Positions 12,301 through 26,300 of a DNA stretch of 64,000 nucleotides are shown one piece after another; the stretch's first letter is position 1, and each line of letters starts with the position of its first letter. Both the position numbers and the translations under genes were made by a program. A model generated the notes under the pieces. That model was not told the origin of the DNA. It did no database searches and worked only from the letters and a program-made list of their open reading frames with translations. The DNA lies in contig WPIO01000092.1 in assembly GCA_009760855.2 (NCBI GenBank), positions 62,001 through 126,000 on the forward strand. The letters run 5' to 3'. The DNA comes from Cristatella mucedo (lineage: Eukaryota; Bryozoa; Phylactolaemata; Cristatellidae).

Positions 12301-15300
12301 CAGCAGATCTCTGCATCGTAGAAGTAGGAGATTAGGAATAGTTTCTAGAGCCATGATCACCCAGCAGGTAAGGTGCTGGCTCTTGTCGACCGAGGTCGTG
12401 GGTTCGAATCCTTCAGTAGATCCTTTAATGCTAACTGCAAACGGTAGTGATAGCCTTCAAGGCTGATAAAACCAACATGCTAGTTATGGGCAAACAAAGT
12501 GTGATAAAGAAATTGGAAAGGCTAACGCTCAAAATCGGCTCTGCCAGCATACCTCCTGTTGAATCTGCACGAAATCTAGATGTCCTTTTCCAAAGTAACC
12601 TTTTATTAGACGACCACATCAGCTCCACACTCAAATCGGCCTACTTTCAGCTACACAACATTGCTGAAATTCGGGCTTATTTAGACAGGGATACCACATC
12701 TAAGTTGGTCCATGCATTTGTGACATCCCGTCTTGACCTCTGTAACTCACTGCTTGCTGGTCAGCGCCTGATTGCCTGTGCAATCAGGCGCTTACAGCCG
12801 GTGCAAAACTCTGCAGCTGGGCTTGTCTGTCGTGAGCGTCGCAGTTGCCACATCACACCACTTCTCAGCGACCTGTACTGGCTCCCAGTCAAGCAACACA
12901 TCGAAATCAAGGTTTTGTCGCTCACTTTTAGGTCCCTAGATTCTTTGGCTCCAGCCTACCTATCAGATCTATTCCCCACGAGGCCAAGCATAGTACCACC
13001 CACTTTTCGGAAACTAATTGTTTAACTATACTTATACAAACTTCAAATCCTTTGGAGACCGTGCTTTTAGTTCGTTTGGTCCCAAAGCCAGGAACTCACT
13101 CCCGACTTTCGTCACGACGTCCCTTGACTTGACCACATTTAAAAAGAAACTAAAACACACCTATTTATGACAGAATTTAGTGGGTCCCTGTGATTCGACC
13201 TGTATATGCTTATGCATGCTGACACTGTTGCATGGTGCCACTAACCACACTTGCATGCTGACCCTGTGCATATCACCCCTAAACATGTTATTCTGGTTGT
13301 TTATTGAGCATGCTACCACTTCGACCGTGTTTCCTTTGCAGCTAATGTAAAGTGCCCAGAAAGAGATTGAGTTCTCTGAGGGTGCTTTATTAAGTGTGTT
13401 ATTATTATAAGGCTCTTCTGATGCCACACAAATTAGGCTGCTCAATCAAACCACCTAGTACTTTATATTTGGAGGACTTGTAATGTTCTTCGACTGGGAG
13501 ATGAAATTCAAGATTTGGTCACTTGTGGCCTCCTTGAATGTAGATATAGGGGTGCTGCATGGAATTGACGGAGAAGAGTCATGTGGGGTTGTGATACCGG
13601 GACAGGAGTCCAGAGTGGCTCCTGCTACCTTAGTGTTGGACTCTCCAATCTTATCTATTTTGCTGACAAAGAAGCTAGAGAAGTGATCAGCTAGATCACC
13701 ACAAGGATCACCATGTTAGGAGATAACTTGGGAGTGGTTGATAGTATATATCAGCATTTTTTGGATTGTGCATTTGTGAGTCAACAATGGTTTTTATAGA
13801 AACTAGACTTGGCCTTTGCTAGGATTGATTGGTACGATCTATAATAGTCTTCGTATGCATGCCGGTGGACACAACTTACGGACTGGTACAGAGTTGTAAC
13901 CATACCTATCATTATACATAGGTACGTACATGCACGTACAGGTTATGGATTTTGTTTGCTGTGGTCGGCCTTTTGCTCGGCCAAAGCAAGTAATGCTCTT
14001 GTAGCATGTCATAATGGCCGAAACGATTGAGATGGCACTGCCGGGACGAGCAACGTTTCTTTGTTATTTGCTTTGGCTTGTAGTGTTTTGATTTTTAGAT
14101 TTTCGCATGTTCTGTGTGTGCTCTTTTATTCAAAATTTTTGGTGTACAGGTTCTGCTTTGCATAACCAATATCTACAGGTGCATCATTTTTTTCTGAACC
14201 ATTATTGGGCCGAGGAATTGTCTGTCATGGCTCGTCTTTGAATTTGTGCAGAGCGTTCAGCTATGGTGGCCCAACGGCTATGGTGGCCAGCAGCTGTACA
14301 GTCTCCAGATACGACTGACAGGAAATGGCATCGACGTGTCCGAGCGCAATCTAAGAGTTGGCTTTCGTACTGTCGAGCTCGTCCAGGAGCCTATAAACGG
14401 CTCCACAGGTAAGCGCCTGCTCTGCTGGAGTTACATTGCTATTGCATTGCTACCTTGCTGCTTCTTTTCATGCTGAGACAGCACACCCACCGGTTTCGGG
14501 TTTGCTGCAGCTTTCTGCCTTTCCGCATCTCATTAAAAAGTGAACATACATAGCTGATCGAACAGAACTATTTATATAGTGGTAGAAGAGCCCCTGCAGC
14601 TATCACTTTCGCTTGCCTTTGGCAATGAAGGCCTGCCTGCTCCAGGACTCAAACTCACGGCCTGTGTCCTGATGTGAAAGCCTATTACAACTAGGCTAAA
14701 TACCATGGGTAGAGGGAGGCGTTATGCTGTTGTGGTAAGTGCAAACAAGTGTAGCACCTACTGACTGCGATTTATCCTAAAATAATGGCAGTAACTGGGC
14801 ATATTACTGCTGGAGTATGATCTGCCGTTAGCTTGTTCGTGGTCTTGTCGGGAAAACGTCATTTCGGGAACACTCAACGGAGTCTTACTTATGGGTGCTA
14901 GCTGTGCCTGGTCGGTCTCCGATCGAGGCTGAGTACCGATAATGACATGCTAATCAATGCTCTGTTTTGGCACATCTTATGTGGTTTCTTGCGAAGTCTT
15001 GGTGAGTGGGTGACAACATGCAAATGCAGCTAGAAGCCTTTACTGCAGTTTATTAACCACAGCATCCTGCGATATCAAATATCTACAAGTAGGTAGACAC
15101 CTCGTAGGTTGCATCTCGTGTCAACCATGTCATCTGTTTATGCCATCATGTCGCATTCTCGGTTTTGTCAGAGGTGTTTCACGTCTTATAATGTTTGATG
15201 ATTTTTGTTAATTTCTCAGAGAGTATTTACTGGTAAGGTAAATCATATAACGTAGTGTATAGCTAAATATTCTCACATCTGCTGAAACCACAAATCTCTC

Positions 15301-18300
15301 AAAACCCCATTCTTTTTACTATTTCTTTCTTATTTTTTCAGAAAATTATTTCTTAGCATTTACTGTCACTGTTCTTTGCAGGTCTGAGCTTCTATTTTAA
15401 GGTCAACGGTGAGCCTATCTTCATGAAAGGCTCTAACTGGATTCCAGCCGACGCATTTCAAGAGCGAGTGACTCCTGACCGTCTCAGAAACCTGTTGACG
15501 TCTGCTGCCGATGCTCATCAAAATATGCTAAGAGTGTGGGGTGGAGGCGTGTACGAGCAAGATGCCTTTTACAACATTGCCGACGAGCTGGGTATTTTCA
15601 TTTGGCAAGACTTCATGTTCTCCTGCGCTTTGTATCCTGTCGACATATATTTTCTCGAGGCTGTTAAGCAGGAGGTTATCCAACAGGTGCGGTACTGCCA
15701 GAAGCTGGTGCACATCCAGGTGCTAACACCTCAGCTTAAGCACTAATCCTTCGTCGGGACGCTGGTGAGAACCCACTCATGCGTATTTCTTCTCAATACA
15801 GGTTCGACGTCTGCAGCACCATCCCTCCATAGCAGTTTGGGCAGGCAACAACGAAAACGAGGCTGCACTGAGGGACGACTGGTAAGGGCTCTGGCTATAC
15901 TCACGTGAGAAATGCCTGCTAGGAGCATTCTCTGATCCTTGCTCCGAACAGTTTACTTGACCATTGGTGTGCCAACGGGAGGCCTGGTGGCTGCAGCAAC
16001 GTTTGGAACAACTTGGGAGAGGATCAAGCCAAGCTGGCTGCCGAATGGCATGCTCCTTCTGCTGCTGCTGGCCGCGAGGTTGCTCGATTGTAACCCTCAT
16101 TATATTTAAGAATGGCATCGTGGCTTTGCTTTGCAACCGATGAAGAAGGATATTAGTCGAATCCCCCGTGGCTCGGTACAGTTGTTTGAAGGAAAGAAAG
16201 GAAAGGTTGGCTGCTTCAACGGCCTCATTTGTACAGTGGCAGAAAAGCCTTAAAGGCTATCACCACCACTCGCAGTGGGCAACAAAGGATTGCCCACAAC
16301 AGGACTCAAACCCATGACCTGGGTCGTGAATAATGAGCACTTTACCCCTGAGCTAAGACCCAGGGGCTTGACACCGTGTAGGCTGCATAGCTGTCGTGCA
16401 TTACGGTCATTAGGCATTTTTGTCGAAACCTCACAGCTTTATTGCTGAGAGTCGTGGGTTTTTACAGCTGACCTCTCCTCAATACTTATCAGGCTCAGAG
16501 CAAAGCAGTGTACCAATCAATACATGTTTTGGCTTATTTTATTCCATGTCACGGTCTTCTGATTTCTGTCTAGGTACGATGCATGGAATCACTCGCAGGA
16601 ACTGTTTGTGAAGTACAAGCAAGACTACGTGACACTGTACATTGATAATATCAAGGCCACGATAGAACAAGAAGATCCAAATGCCATCTACGTGAGCTCC
16701 AGTCCATCAAATGGAAAGGAATCTGAAGCCGAAGGCTGGATTGCAAACAATCCTTACGACACCCACTATGGTGATGGTAAGCTGTTGGAGAGTTGGGGTG
16801 CTGGTGATATGATTGAACCAAGCCATCTGCCATTTGGACGACTCGACGATTCCCCTTTTTTGTACGCTCTTCATTGTTTTTCCGTCATGCCTTTTTAGTG
16901 CATTTCTACAACTATGATGCTGGCTCGTGGTCAACGACAAGGTTATTGCGTGGCCGGTTCATGTCGGAGTATGGCTACCAGGCATGGCCATCATTTGCCT
17001 CCGTGAAGGCCATCTCTGAGCCAGAGGACTGGAGCCCTTTCAGCAATTTCAGCATGACTCGAAATCATCATCCTGGAGGTAAGCTAGTGTGCCTCTTGTT
17101 TTATCTCTGTGAGGACAGAAGCAGAGCGCGGACGCCAATTGAGCTTCTTGACGCTCGGCCACTCATCATCTGGAAGTGATACTGGGAGTGATGCTCACCC
17201 CCGTGCAGTTTGTTGTCTTTGTTGTCAGACTTGCTGATTTAACAGCCTCATTTATATAGCAGTAAAAGAGCTTTATGACTGTGATAGTGATATCATATAT
17301 GTGATATCATATATCATCATGATATCATATATCATGATATCATATATGTGATAGTGATATCATAGTGATCCTTGTGGTAATCTAGCAGATCGCGTCTCTA
17401 GCTTTTGGTCAGCAAGATATAAGGGATCAGTACAGTCTTCTCCAAGACAACATTCCTACTTTACCCATCTCCTTCATTTTCGTGCAGCACCTCAATGTCT
17501 TCCTCAAGCCTGCTACTAAGGATCTCTTCTCGACGTTAATCCCTTAATCTAAGAGGACTACTAGCTCTCTAGGCCTGTACCTACTATTCGCCCACTGAGA
17601 TGTATATTGCCGCGCTGGTTTGGTCTAGCGGTTAAGGTGCTCGCCCCGACCAAGGTCTGACTGAGGTCGTGGGCTCGAGCCCTGAGGCATATGTGAAGCG
17701 CCTGAATAGAGATTAAGTTCTCTTGGGGTGCTATATAAATGAATTATATATATAGATCTGCTGCTACCCTGCAAAACTAATAGAATGACTATGTTCTTAG
17801 CCTCATCTCTTTCTCTGCATCTTTGAAAAAGACTTTTGGTAGGCTACTCACTAGGAAGGACTAGACCTGGAGAGCTTAACCAACTCACACCCATTCTTCC
17901 TACTGCGGTTCCTATCAAAGACACTGGGACGAGTAGTGGCAGAGCAGCTAAACTCGTACCTCAAAACTTAAAGCCAATCCAGTAGGTTCGAGTAAGGTTT
18001 CAGAGCTAATTACTCCACTTAGTCAGCACTGTTGATAGTGTATAACGACCTTCCCAGGAATCCAGTTAGAATCTAGTGTTGGACCCAGTTAAAATCTTTC
18101 TGCTCGTTTTGCTTGATCTTTTCCGCTGTATTTTATACCAATGATGACCAAGTCCTCCTCTATGAGAGCCCCTCATCTCGCCAGTTCATCATGGGGCTGC
18201 AATAAATGGTCTAGGTCTTATTTCAGTGGGAGACCCCAGAGCATTAATGAATTAGAGGAACTTCTGAAGTTCTGGTAATGCAGCGATCTGTCCTTGGTCC

Positions 18301-21193
18301 ACTTGTTCATGAAATTTATACTCTCTCTCTCTTGCAGATGTAATCGCCAAGCACAATCTAAGCTTCCATTTTTATGCTGACGACTCACAGCTGTATCTGT
18401 ACTTTGATCCCTCCCGGCATTTTAGCACGTAGAAATCTCTCAACTCTCTTGCTGTGGGTATTGCTTAGACTTGCACCTGGATGGCCGATTGGGCCATACA
18501 TAGGTCGTTTGTCTGTCGTATAGCTATGATGTGGAACTTGTGACTGGAGGATGTTTCAGCGGGTTTCTTTTCCCCCAGAATATTTAAGTTACCTAGAAAG
18601 AGATGTAGTTATCTTAGGGTGCAATGCAAATGTCTTAATATTATATTGTTACTATTTATCCTCAGAAAAATCATGGGGAATTTCATGCGGCTTCTGCTTT
18701 TTCCTCAGTCTCTCTGGCACGTTGTTGCTTGTGAGGCCGACAAACCAAAGTGCTCGAGCGATAGCAAAGGGGCTAGTAGTACAGAAAGCTCAAGCTGCTG
18801 GAATACCATGGCCATTCGTTGACCAATCCTTCTAACTGTATAGTCCTGTGCAGCTCTAGTATTGCAATGTCCAACGTCAACGATGAGTGCATATGCAAAT
18901 GAGCAGATTATCTTCCCTTTTAACCCTTTTTGATACTTGCCATTATTGTATCCCAGTGTACTTATCATGAAACTGACTGACTAATGGACAAACAAACTTA
19001 GCTTATTATAGGGGTATTCATTTTGTATATTTAAGTCTAGATTCGGTACATGCTCAGGGTAGCCTGCAAAGTCTAGATATATGAGAACACACTAACAAAG
19101 AAGAAGGAACGTGAACATGCAATAAGCAAAGAATTTATAAAGGGAAACAGTGCAGACATATGGAAGTCAAATTTTATTCATGAGCGACAGAGAAAAATGG
19201 CTTGCAAATAGCTGTCAGCTTACTTTTGTTCCGTTCAGCCTTTTAAGACCAAGATTGCCCCACAGTTTTTATGCTACAATGCAAGTTAGTTACTAGCTCT
19301 TATGCATACCAGTGTCATCCCAAGGTCATTTCCCAAGCTCTCTCGTCAAAACGTATAGAACTGCTTTAGTTTCCGATGATGTAGAAGTCTTTTGAAGATT
19401 GGAATACTGAGAGTATATGCTTCTCTTTGTTGTGCCCCAAATAAATATCACACATAGAGCTCTGATTTTTTGATGAAATGCGTTTTCTCTCGAAGTGCGT
19501 TTCAGTTTAATAAAAGCTGGTTTGGTAGTCCTTGAGGAAGTAGCGGAGACATGGGGCACCGGGCATTTGCCCCCCTTGCAGGGGGTAGCAACCTGGACCG
19601 CCCCTATTCCAACTGGGAGGGGGGCCCGACTGTCACCAATGACGAAATTATGTCTTAATTCCAAACGATGAGAAACCGCCTAGTTTGTTTTGAATAACCG
19701 CTATGATTTTGCACTATAATGTTTCTTTGATTGTGGGTCTAGCCCCACCTACGTGACCATCTTATCGGTGTTGCCCCTACCTAACAGTTTTACAGATCTT
19801 GTCATTACTTAGAGGAAAATTCTGCTCCGCCACTGCCTGGCAGTATGAGGATTTTGAATCAGAATTGGTTATTGCAAAAAAAATTATCTCATAAGTTGGA
19901 ATTCAGAATTCAAGGCGTTTTCTCTACCCACATTGGTTCTTGCTTGCTGACTCATTACAACAAGTGTGACTGTAGCTTCCATGCACTAACTCTTCTGATG
20001 CTAGTAACCAGAACTATGGCTGGCATCACCTGCAGGGCCACAACAACTCTGGAACGAGGTCATGTATTATTTCAAACCACCATCACAGACGTCTGATAAT
20101 GCCACCTACTATGCTAACTTCATTTATCTCACTCAGGTACTTTCTTTTTCTCTCATGTTGTAGTTGCTGGCTTGAGCGCAGTTTTTCATTCAGATTTGTT
20201 CAGTACAAACACCTGCCTTTTTGTTTGTGCCACGTTTGTGTTATTTGGCTGCTTTGCTGCTGTTGTTGATGTTTTGGCTACCACTAATGGATGCTTCGAA
20301 CAACATTGCTGCACGTGCATGCTAGATCCTTTTTGGACACCTGGCCGCCACTAGGAGTTAGCACCTTAAAGTTACAAGCAGTTTTTACGTGTCTCTTGCT
20401 TTTCAGCATCAGTCAGTGGTGATCAGCCTAGATCATGGTTTATGCACCTGATGAATCGGGAAGTCGTTAGAAAACTAGGGAGCAAGGTGGAAAAAACTAT
20501 AAGAAACATTTATTTTATATTTATATTTTATATTAGCCATTTTATTTTATTTGGTCTATCTATTTGGCACTGGTACAGCTCTACGACGGTACTTCCGGGC
20601 TTTGCATTTTCCCCTACCCGACCCTGCCCTGAAAGATGCAGAGGAAGAGGAAACGTCATATTCGATGAAGGATACACAAACCACGAATGCCATCTTTGGT
20701 TGCTCATGTCCACATCTCGCTTGGCAGGGCTTTTCTAGACTAGCTTAATCGAATGTTTCCTTCCAGGCTTGTCAGATTGTTGCCATCAATATAAGCTGAG
20801 GCATGAACCACTCATCCAATATTTTTGTGCACAGATCCAAATAGGAAAGCAATCTTTTTTGGAATAGCGTGCCTTGATTGCAGATGAGCGTCACGTGATG
20901 ATGCTTACTGATCAAATCTTGAGGCCTATGCCTGCCAACTTTTGGGTGACAGTTTTGTTCATTCATTTCAGACTATTTCTGCTCATAGCTATTAGGTTAG
21001 TCTTAAGCTTCAGGAAATTATTAGGCATCCAAATGTGAATGTCACCGATGCAGGCAGTAATGCAACAATTGAGTCGGATGAGGAGCAAGGCACAGGAGAC
21101 GGGTCGAAGGAGAGCGTAATAGGCTAGGCATTGAATTGGCATAGAAATTAAAGCTAGGATTGTGTTTGGCGATGACATCTACCAGAGGGAGAG

Positions 21194-21285
<92 letters not shown>

Positions 21286-23309
21286 GTGAAAAGAAGGGGG
21301 CCCAACGACCGAACCCCGAGGTATCCCCATACTAATATAGCACCTCATATTAAACTCCATACATGACCAACAGCCATGCAGCTACACTGTGCAATCTCGT
21401 GCTGATGTAGGACCTAAGTCAGTTTGAGTAATAATAAAAATGATAACAATACTCACACGTTTGTATAGCACTTTCCGAGAACTTGACTTCTTTCTAGGCA
21501 CTTTACATATGCTTTAAAGGTAGCAATATCAAATGGTTAGTGGTCATTTTTGTATGACTTCAAAGGAAATTCATGCTAATATTGATTCAATTGCTGTTTT
21601 TATGAAAGATGCAAACTACAAAATGGGAATTCGCCAGGTTTCTCATCGGAATTGGGTTGATTTCAAGTTTTAAGTTAATCCTTTTTCTGGTCATACAAGC
21701 CTTGTTCGTAGAGAACAATGACCATTTTCGATACTTCTGAGGCACTACTAATTGGGAAATAACCCTTACTACCTAGCGACAAAAATTGTGTTCTGTATTT
21801 TTATGAAAAGAAGTGGACATGCAGCAGATCCTTAGAGCACCCTAGTTTTTAAAAGCTTAGCTGAAAAGAACTGGACATGCAGCAGATTCTTAGAGCACCA
21901 TAGTTTTTAAAAGCTTAGCTGATGGCGATGGTTCCTTGGTCAACTATACTGCTGTGCGTTATGTCATAAACCCTAGCCCAGCATTGTGTTGAGGTCCTCG
22001 CTGTTTGCAGAGAGGGCAAGTTCTAAAACTAAAAGTAATACTAAAAGAAATGAATTAGACTAAAAGACTAAAAGTAATTAATTAGGATCGGCTGGTTTGA
22101 CAGCCTTGTAAACTTAGCTGCTGAAAAGCCTTAGTGGCTGTCACCCTGGTGTGCAGTGGGCAACAAAGGATTGCCTACTGCAGGACTCGAACTAATGACC
22201 TGGCGTTAAAGAGCAAGCTACTTGCATGCTGACCCTGTGCATGTCACCCCTAACCATGTTATTCATGTTGTTTATCAAGCATGGTACCACTCACCATTCG
22301 ATCGCGTTTTCTTTGCAGCAAATGTAAAGCACCTAGAAAGAGATTGAGTTCTCTGAAGGCGCTTTATCTAGTTTATTATTATTAATATTAATAATATTAT
22401 TATTATAAGCACCCCGGAGGCTAAGATCCAGGGGCCACAGAGTTGGTTTACAGTATTGCAATTGTTCCGCGCGTGAGCACCAATATTTTCGCACAAGCTG
22501 GGGCGGTATTAGTGAGGAAAGCTTGCTTCAAGTTAGCCTTTGTATGCAAATGGCTAGTCTTGAATTGCCATGCACATGATAAAAACAAAATTGCTATTCT
22601 CAATGGATATGCTTTAATACCAATCATCAGATATCGGTAATCCCACTCTTTAAAGTTAGGTTAGTGTTACCACTTAAGTAGCTCAAATGCGTGCTGCTGT
22701 TGAAGCAGTCGATGGTCGGCCTAGGGTAAGCCTGGCAGATGAACTGCCCCATTGTGGATTCTCGTGACCCGTGGTGGATTGCTCGCTAGCTAAATTTAAT
22801 AAACAATCAAGAGATTCCACCTTGTTTGTACCATTCATGAGTTGTTGAAGTCGTCTCTTGTGTTGGCTACCTTGTGTGGCTGCAAGCCTAAAAGTGAATT
22901 ATACATGTCAGAACTGCCCAATTTAGTAGTGCTCTTAGCTTAAGACCTTACCTACCCAAACCAGGCAGCCGGTGGGTTCTTTATTGCTTCGTCCATTTCA
23001 TGGAGACCTCAGTGGCTTTCATAATGAGTAGCTCATATGGTCTGGCCTATGCTGATTGGTGAGTCGACTAAAATTTAGATTGCCTTAATGCAACCCTCGA
23101 GGTCTGGTCTTCTATAAATATGACAGTTGGTGCTTTTATCCCAATGTTTACAGCTTTTAACATCAAACCGATCACTTCATTAATAGTTCGCGACCATCCA
23201 GTGCCAACTCTTAATATCTCGTTTTGCTCGTACCACTAGTGGTTTTTTGTGCATAATATCCGGTTACCGAATATGCCTGATTACCCTTGCACAATAACAC
23301 ACTTACACA

Positions 23310-23368
<59 letters not shown>

Positions 23369-26300
23369 ACACTAACACACAAACATGTGCAAACATGTTC
23401 ATATGCACACGCATGCATACACATGCACTACTTACTCGTGCAACCTCTTTCTTTCTCTGTAATGTAATGTAATATATCTCTGTCTGTAACTCCACAAAGT
23501 CATGTAGACCATCTGTGTGTTACGCAGGAGAGTTTTGTATAGCGCACTCACATCCTAAGCAGCTTTCAGTACACATTCGGTAGCCCACAGACTTCGTCTC
23601 ACGCAACAAAGAGAAAGTGCGAAGCATAGCAGAGTCAGGAGAGCAGTTGAGGTAGTGAGTAACATGGAAGTAGCAGCTCAGGACCGCTAAAAAGGATGAG
23701 CCATAGTCGGCAGTAGGAGAGTAGTTGTCGTTGCGTAAGAATTGTGGAAGCGAGTTCCACAGTCTAGGACCTGCAGAGCTAAAGCTTCTGTCGCCAACGG
23801 TCTTTAAGCAGAGGAATAGAACAGCTAATTTATTGTCCACACAGGACCTGAGGGCTCGAACAGGCTGAAACTGATGCAGCAGTTCAGCTAGGTACAAAGG
23901 ACCCACGCCGTGGCGTGCCTTGTGGGTCAGCGGAAGAACTTTGCTCTGTATCCGTTGATCAACCGGCATCCATCCTAGCTCTTTTAGCAAAGGAGACACG
24001 TGCTCAAACCTCTGGGACTTGAAGACGAGCCTTGCAGCCATATTCATAGTCAGCTGCAGTGGCCTAATAGCTTTCTTTGGTAGCCCAGCCAAAAGGGAAT
24101 TACAATAATCAAGCCGAGACAGAACTAAGGAGCTAGTTAATAATAATTATAGTAATAATGCACCTGATAAAGCGCCCTCAGAGAACTTAATCTCTTTCTA
24201 GGCGCTTTACATTTGCTGCAAAGGGAAATACAATTGAACGATAAGTAAAATCATGCTTGAAAAACAAACAAAATGAATAATATGGTTAGGGGTGACATGC
24301 ACAGGGTCAGCATGCAAATGTGGTTAGTGGCAGCATGCACAGTGTCAGCACGCATAAGCACATCAAGGACGAATCAGAGGGACCCACTAAATGCTGTCCT
24401 AAATAGGTGTGTTTTTAAGTTCCTTTTAAACGTGGTCAGGTCAGGGGATGTTGTGACGAAAGTCGAAAGGGAGTTCCAGGCTTTGGGAGCATACGAACTA
24501 CGTGCACGGTCTCCAAAAGATTTGAGGTTTGTACGAGGTATTGGTAAACTGTTGGATTCCCAGAAGCGGGTGGTACGCCTTGTGGGGGAGCAGATCTGAG
24601 AGATAGGCTGGAGCCAAAGAATGAAATGACCTAAAAGTGAGCGAAAAAACCTTGAAGTCAATCCGTTGCTTGACTGGTAGCGAGTGCAGGTCGGCGAGAA
24701 GTGGAGTAATGTGGCAACTGCGACGCTCACGACAGACAAGTCTAGCTGCCGAGTTTTGCACCAGCTGCAATCGCCTGATCGCACATGCTGGTAGGCCAGT
24801 AAGCAGTGAGTTGCAGAAGTCGAGACGGGATGTCACGAATGCATGGACCAACTTGGACGTGGTATCCTTATCTAAACAAGCCCGAATTTTAGCAATGTTA
24901 TGAAGCAGAAAATAGGTAGATTTGACTTTGTAGCGAATATGGTCGTCTAACGAGAGGTCGCTTTGGAATATGACACCTAGATTTCGAGCTGATTCAACAG
25001 GAGATATGCTGGCGGAGCCAATTTTGAGCGTCAGCCTTTCCAATTTCTGAACCACACTGGGTTTGCCCATATCTAGTAAGTTAGTTTTACCATCGTTTAG
25101 CTGCCATCCATGTGCTAATGTCATTAATACATGCAGCAAGTGAGGTAAGAGAATTCGAGGTGCTCGAAGGCTGGGAGGGATCAAAGCAAAGGTACATCTG
25201 AGTGTCATCCGCATAAAAGTGAAAGCCTAGATTGTGCTTGGCAATCACATCAGCAAGAAGGAGAGTATAAACCGTGAAAAGAACCGGATCTAGCATGGAG
25301 CCCTGAGGTACCCCATATTTCAGAGGTATCTCGGATGATCTTTGTCCATTCACGTCAATACTCTGGAGTCTCCCACTGAGATAGGACCTGAACCACTGCA
25401 GAGCAGTGCCAGTGATGCCCAGGCGAGATGAGAGGCGCTCTAGAAGAACTTTGTGATCGATGGTATCAAAAGCTGCCGAAAGATCGAGCAAAACAAGCAG
25501 AGACACTCTACCCATGTCTGCATTCTTAAGTAGGTCGTTGTATAACTGTATAACCTAAGCAATGCTGACTCTACGGAGTGATTAGCTCTAAAGCCAGACT
25601 GGAACTTTCTAGCAAGGTGTGAGGTTTCGATATATGAGTTCAGCTGGTCCGCCACGACCTGTTCCAGTGTCTTTGATAGGAATAATAGAAGGGAAACTGG
25701 GAGGTAGTTACTTAAGTTCTCTTGATCTAGTCTAGCTTTCTTGAGAAATGGCCTGACTGCAGCTTTTTTGAAAGGTGCTGGGACATGACCTGAGGCTAAT
25801 GACATATTAATGATGTTAGTTATACTTGGCAGCAGCAGATCAATACAACGTAGGAGCAGGGCAGTGGGAATAGGGTCCAGAGGACTTGTTGTCTTCTTTG
25901 ATTGAGATACGAACTTTAGGACTAGATCAAGAGTGACCTGCTTAAATCCAGACATTGAGGTGCAGCCAGGAACCAAGGAACAGTATTCTAGTGAGAGGTT
26001 AAATGTTTTACAAGCAACTGGGGGAGACAGCTCCTAATCTTGGATATAGATCGGACGTGATGGCTAGCTGTTGAAGCAGTCTTCTGAGTGAAGCTTTTGA
26101 AATTTAGGCAGCTGTCGAAAACGGCACCTAAATTTCGAGCACGTGGTGATGGTCGCACAATAGCATCACCCTATTAGAAGAGCAAAGCCTTTTAATTCAG
26201 CCACAGGCTTAGGGTGTTCTATGGGCAGCAGTTTGGTTCTATCATCATTTAATTTCAGGAAGTTTTCCGACATCCAGGATCGAATATCGGCAAGGCAAGC

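Larger units (their letters stand above)
10951..13895 (-). mobile_element. LINE-A, long copy carrying nested insertions
   Basis: LINE-A on the - strand: 3' tail near 10951, C-terminal domain 11186-11605, reverse transcriptase N-terminal part 11980-12346. After an interruption it continues at about 13466-13895 into the linker between endonuclease and reverse transcriptase. The interruption (about 12347-13465) is a SINE-1 that itself contains another LINE-A end. A further ~375-bp stretch (11606-11980) replaces LINE sequence. Multiple stops; inactive. Confidence 0.82.

Noticed and set aside
12355-12420. tRNA gene suggested by a perfect B box
   Set aside because: Part of the SINE-1 family. The acceptor stem does not pair and the same body and tail follow in every copy.
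17618-17690. tRNA-Glu/Asp-like gene
   Set aside because: Head of SINE-2, followed by the family's shared body and LINE-A-like tail; no closed cloverleaf.
24498-25214. 238-codon frame on the - strand as a host gene
   Set aside because: It is a LINE-A reverse transcriptase C-terminal segment, frame-shifted by a ~20-base deletion and with no intact start or upstream domains.
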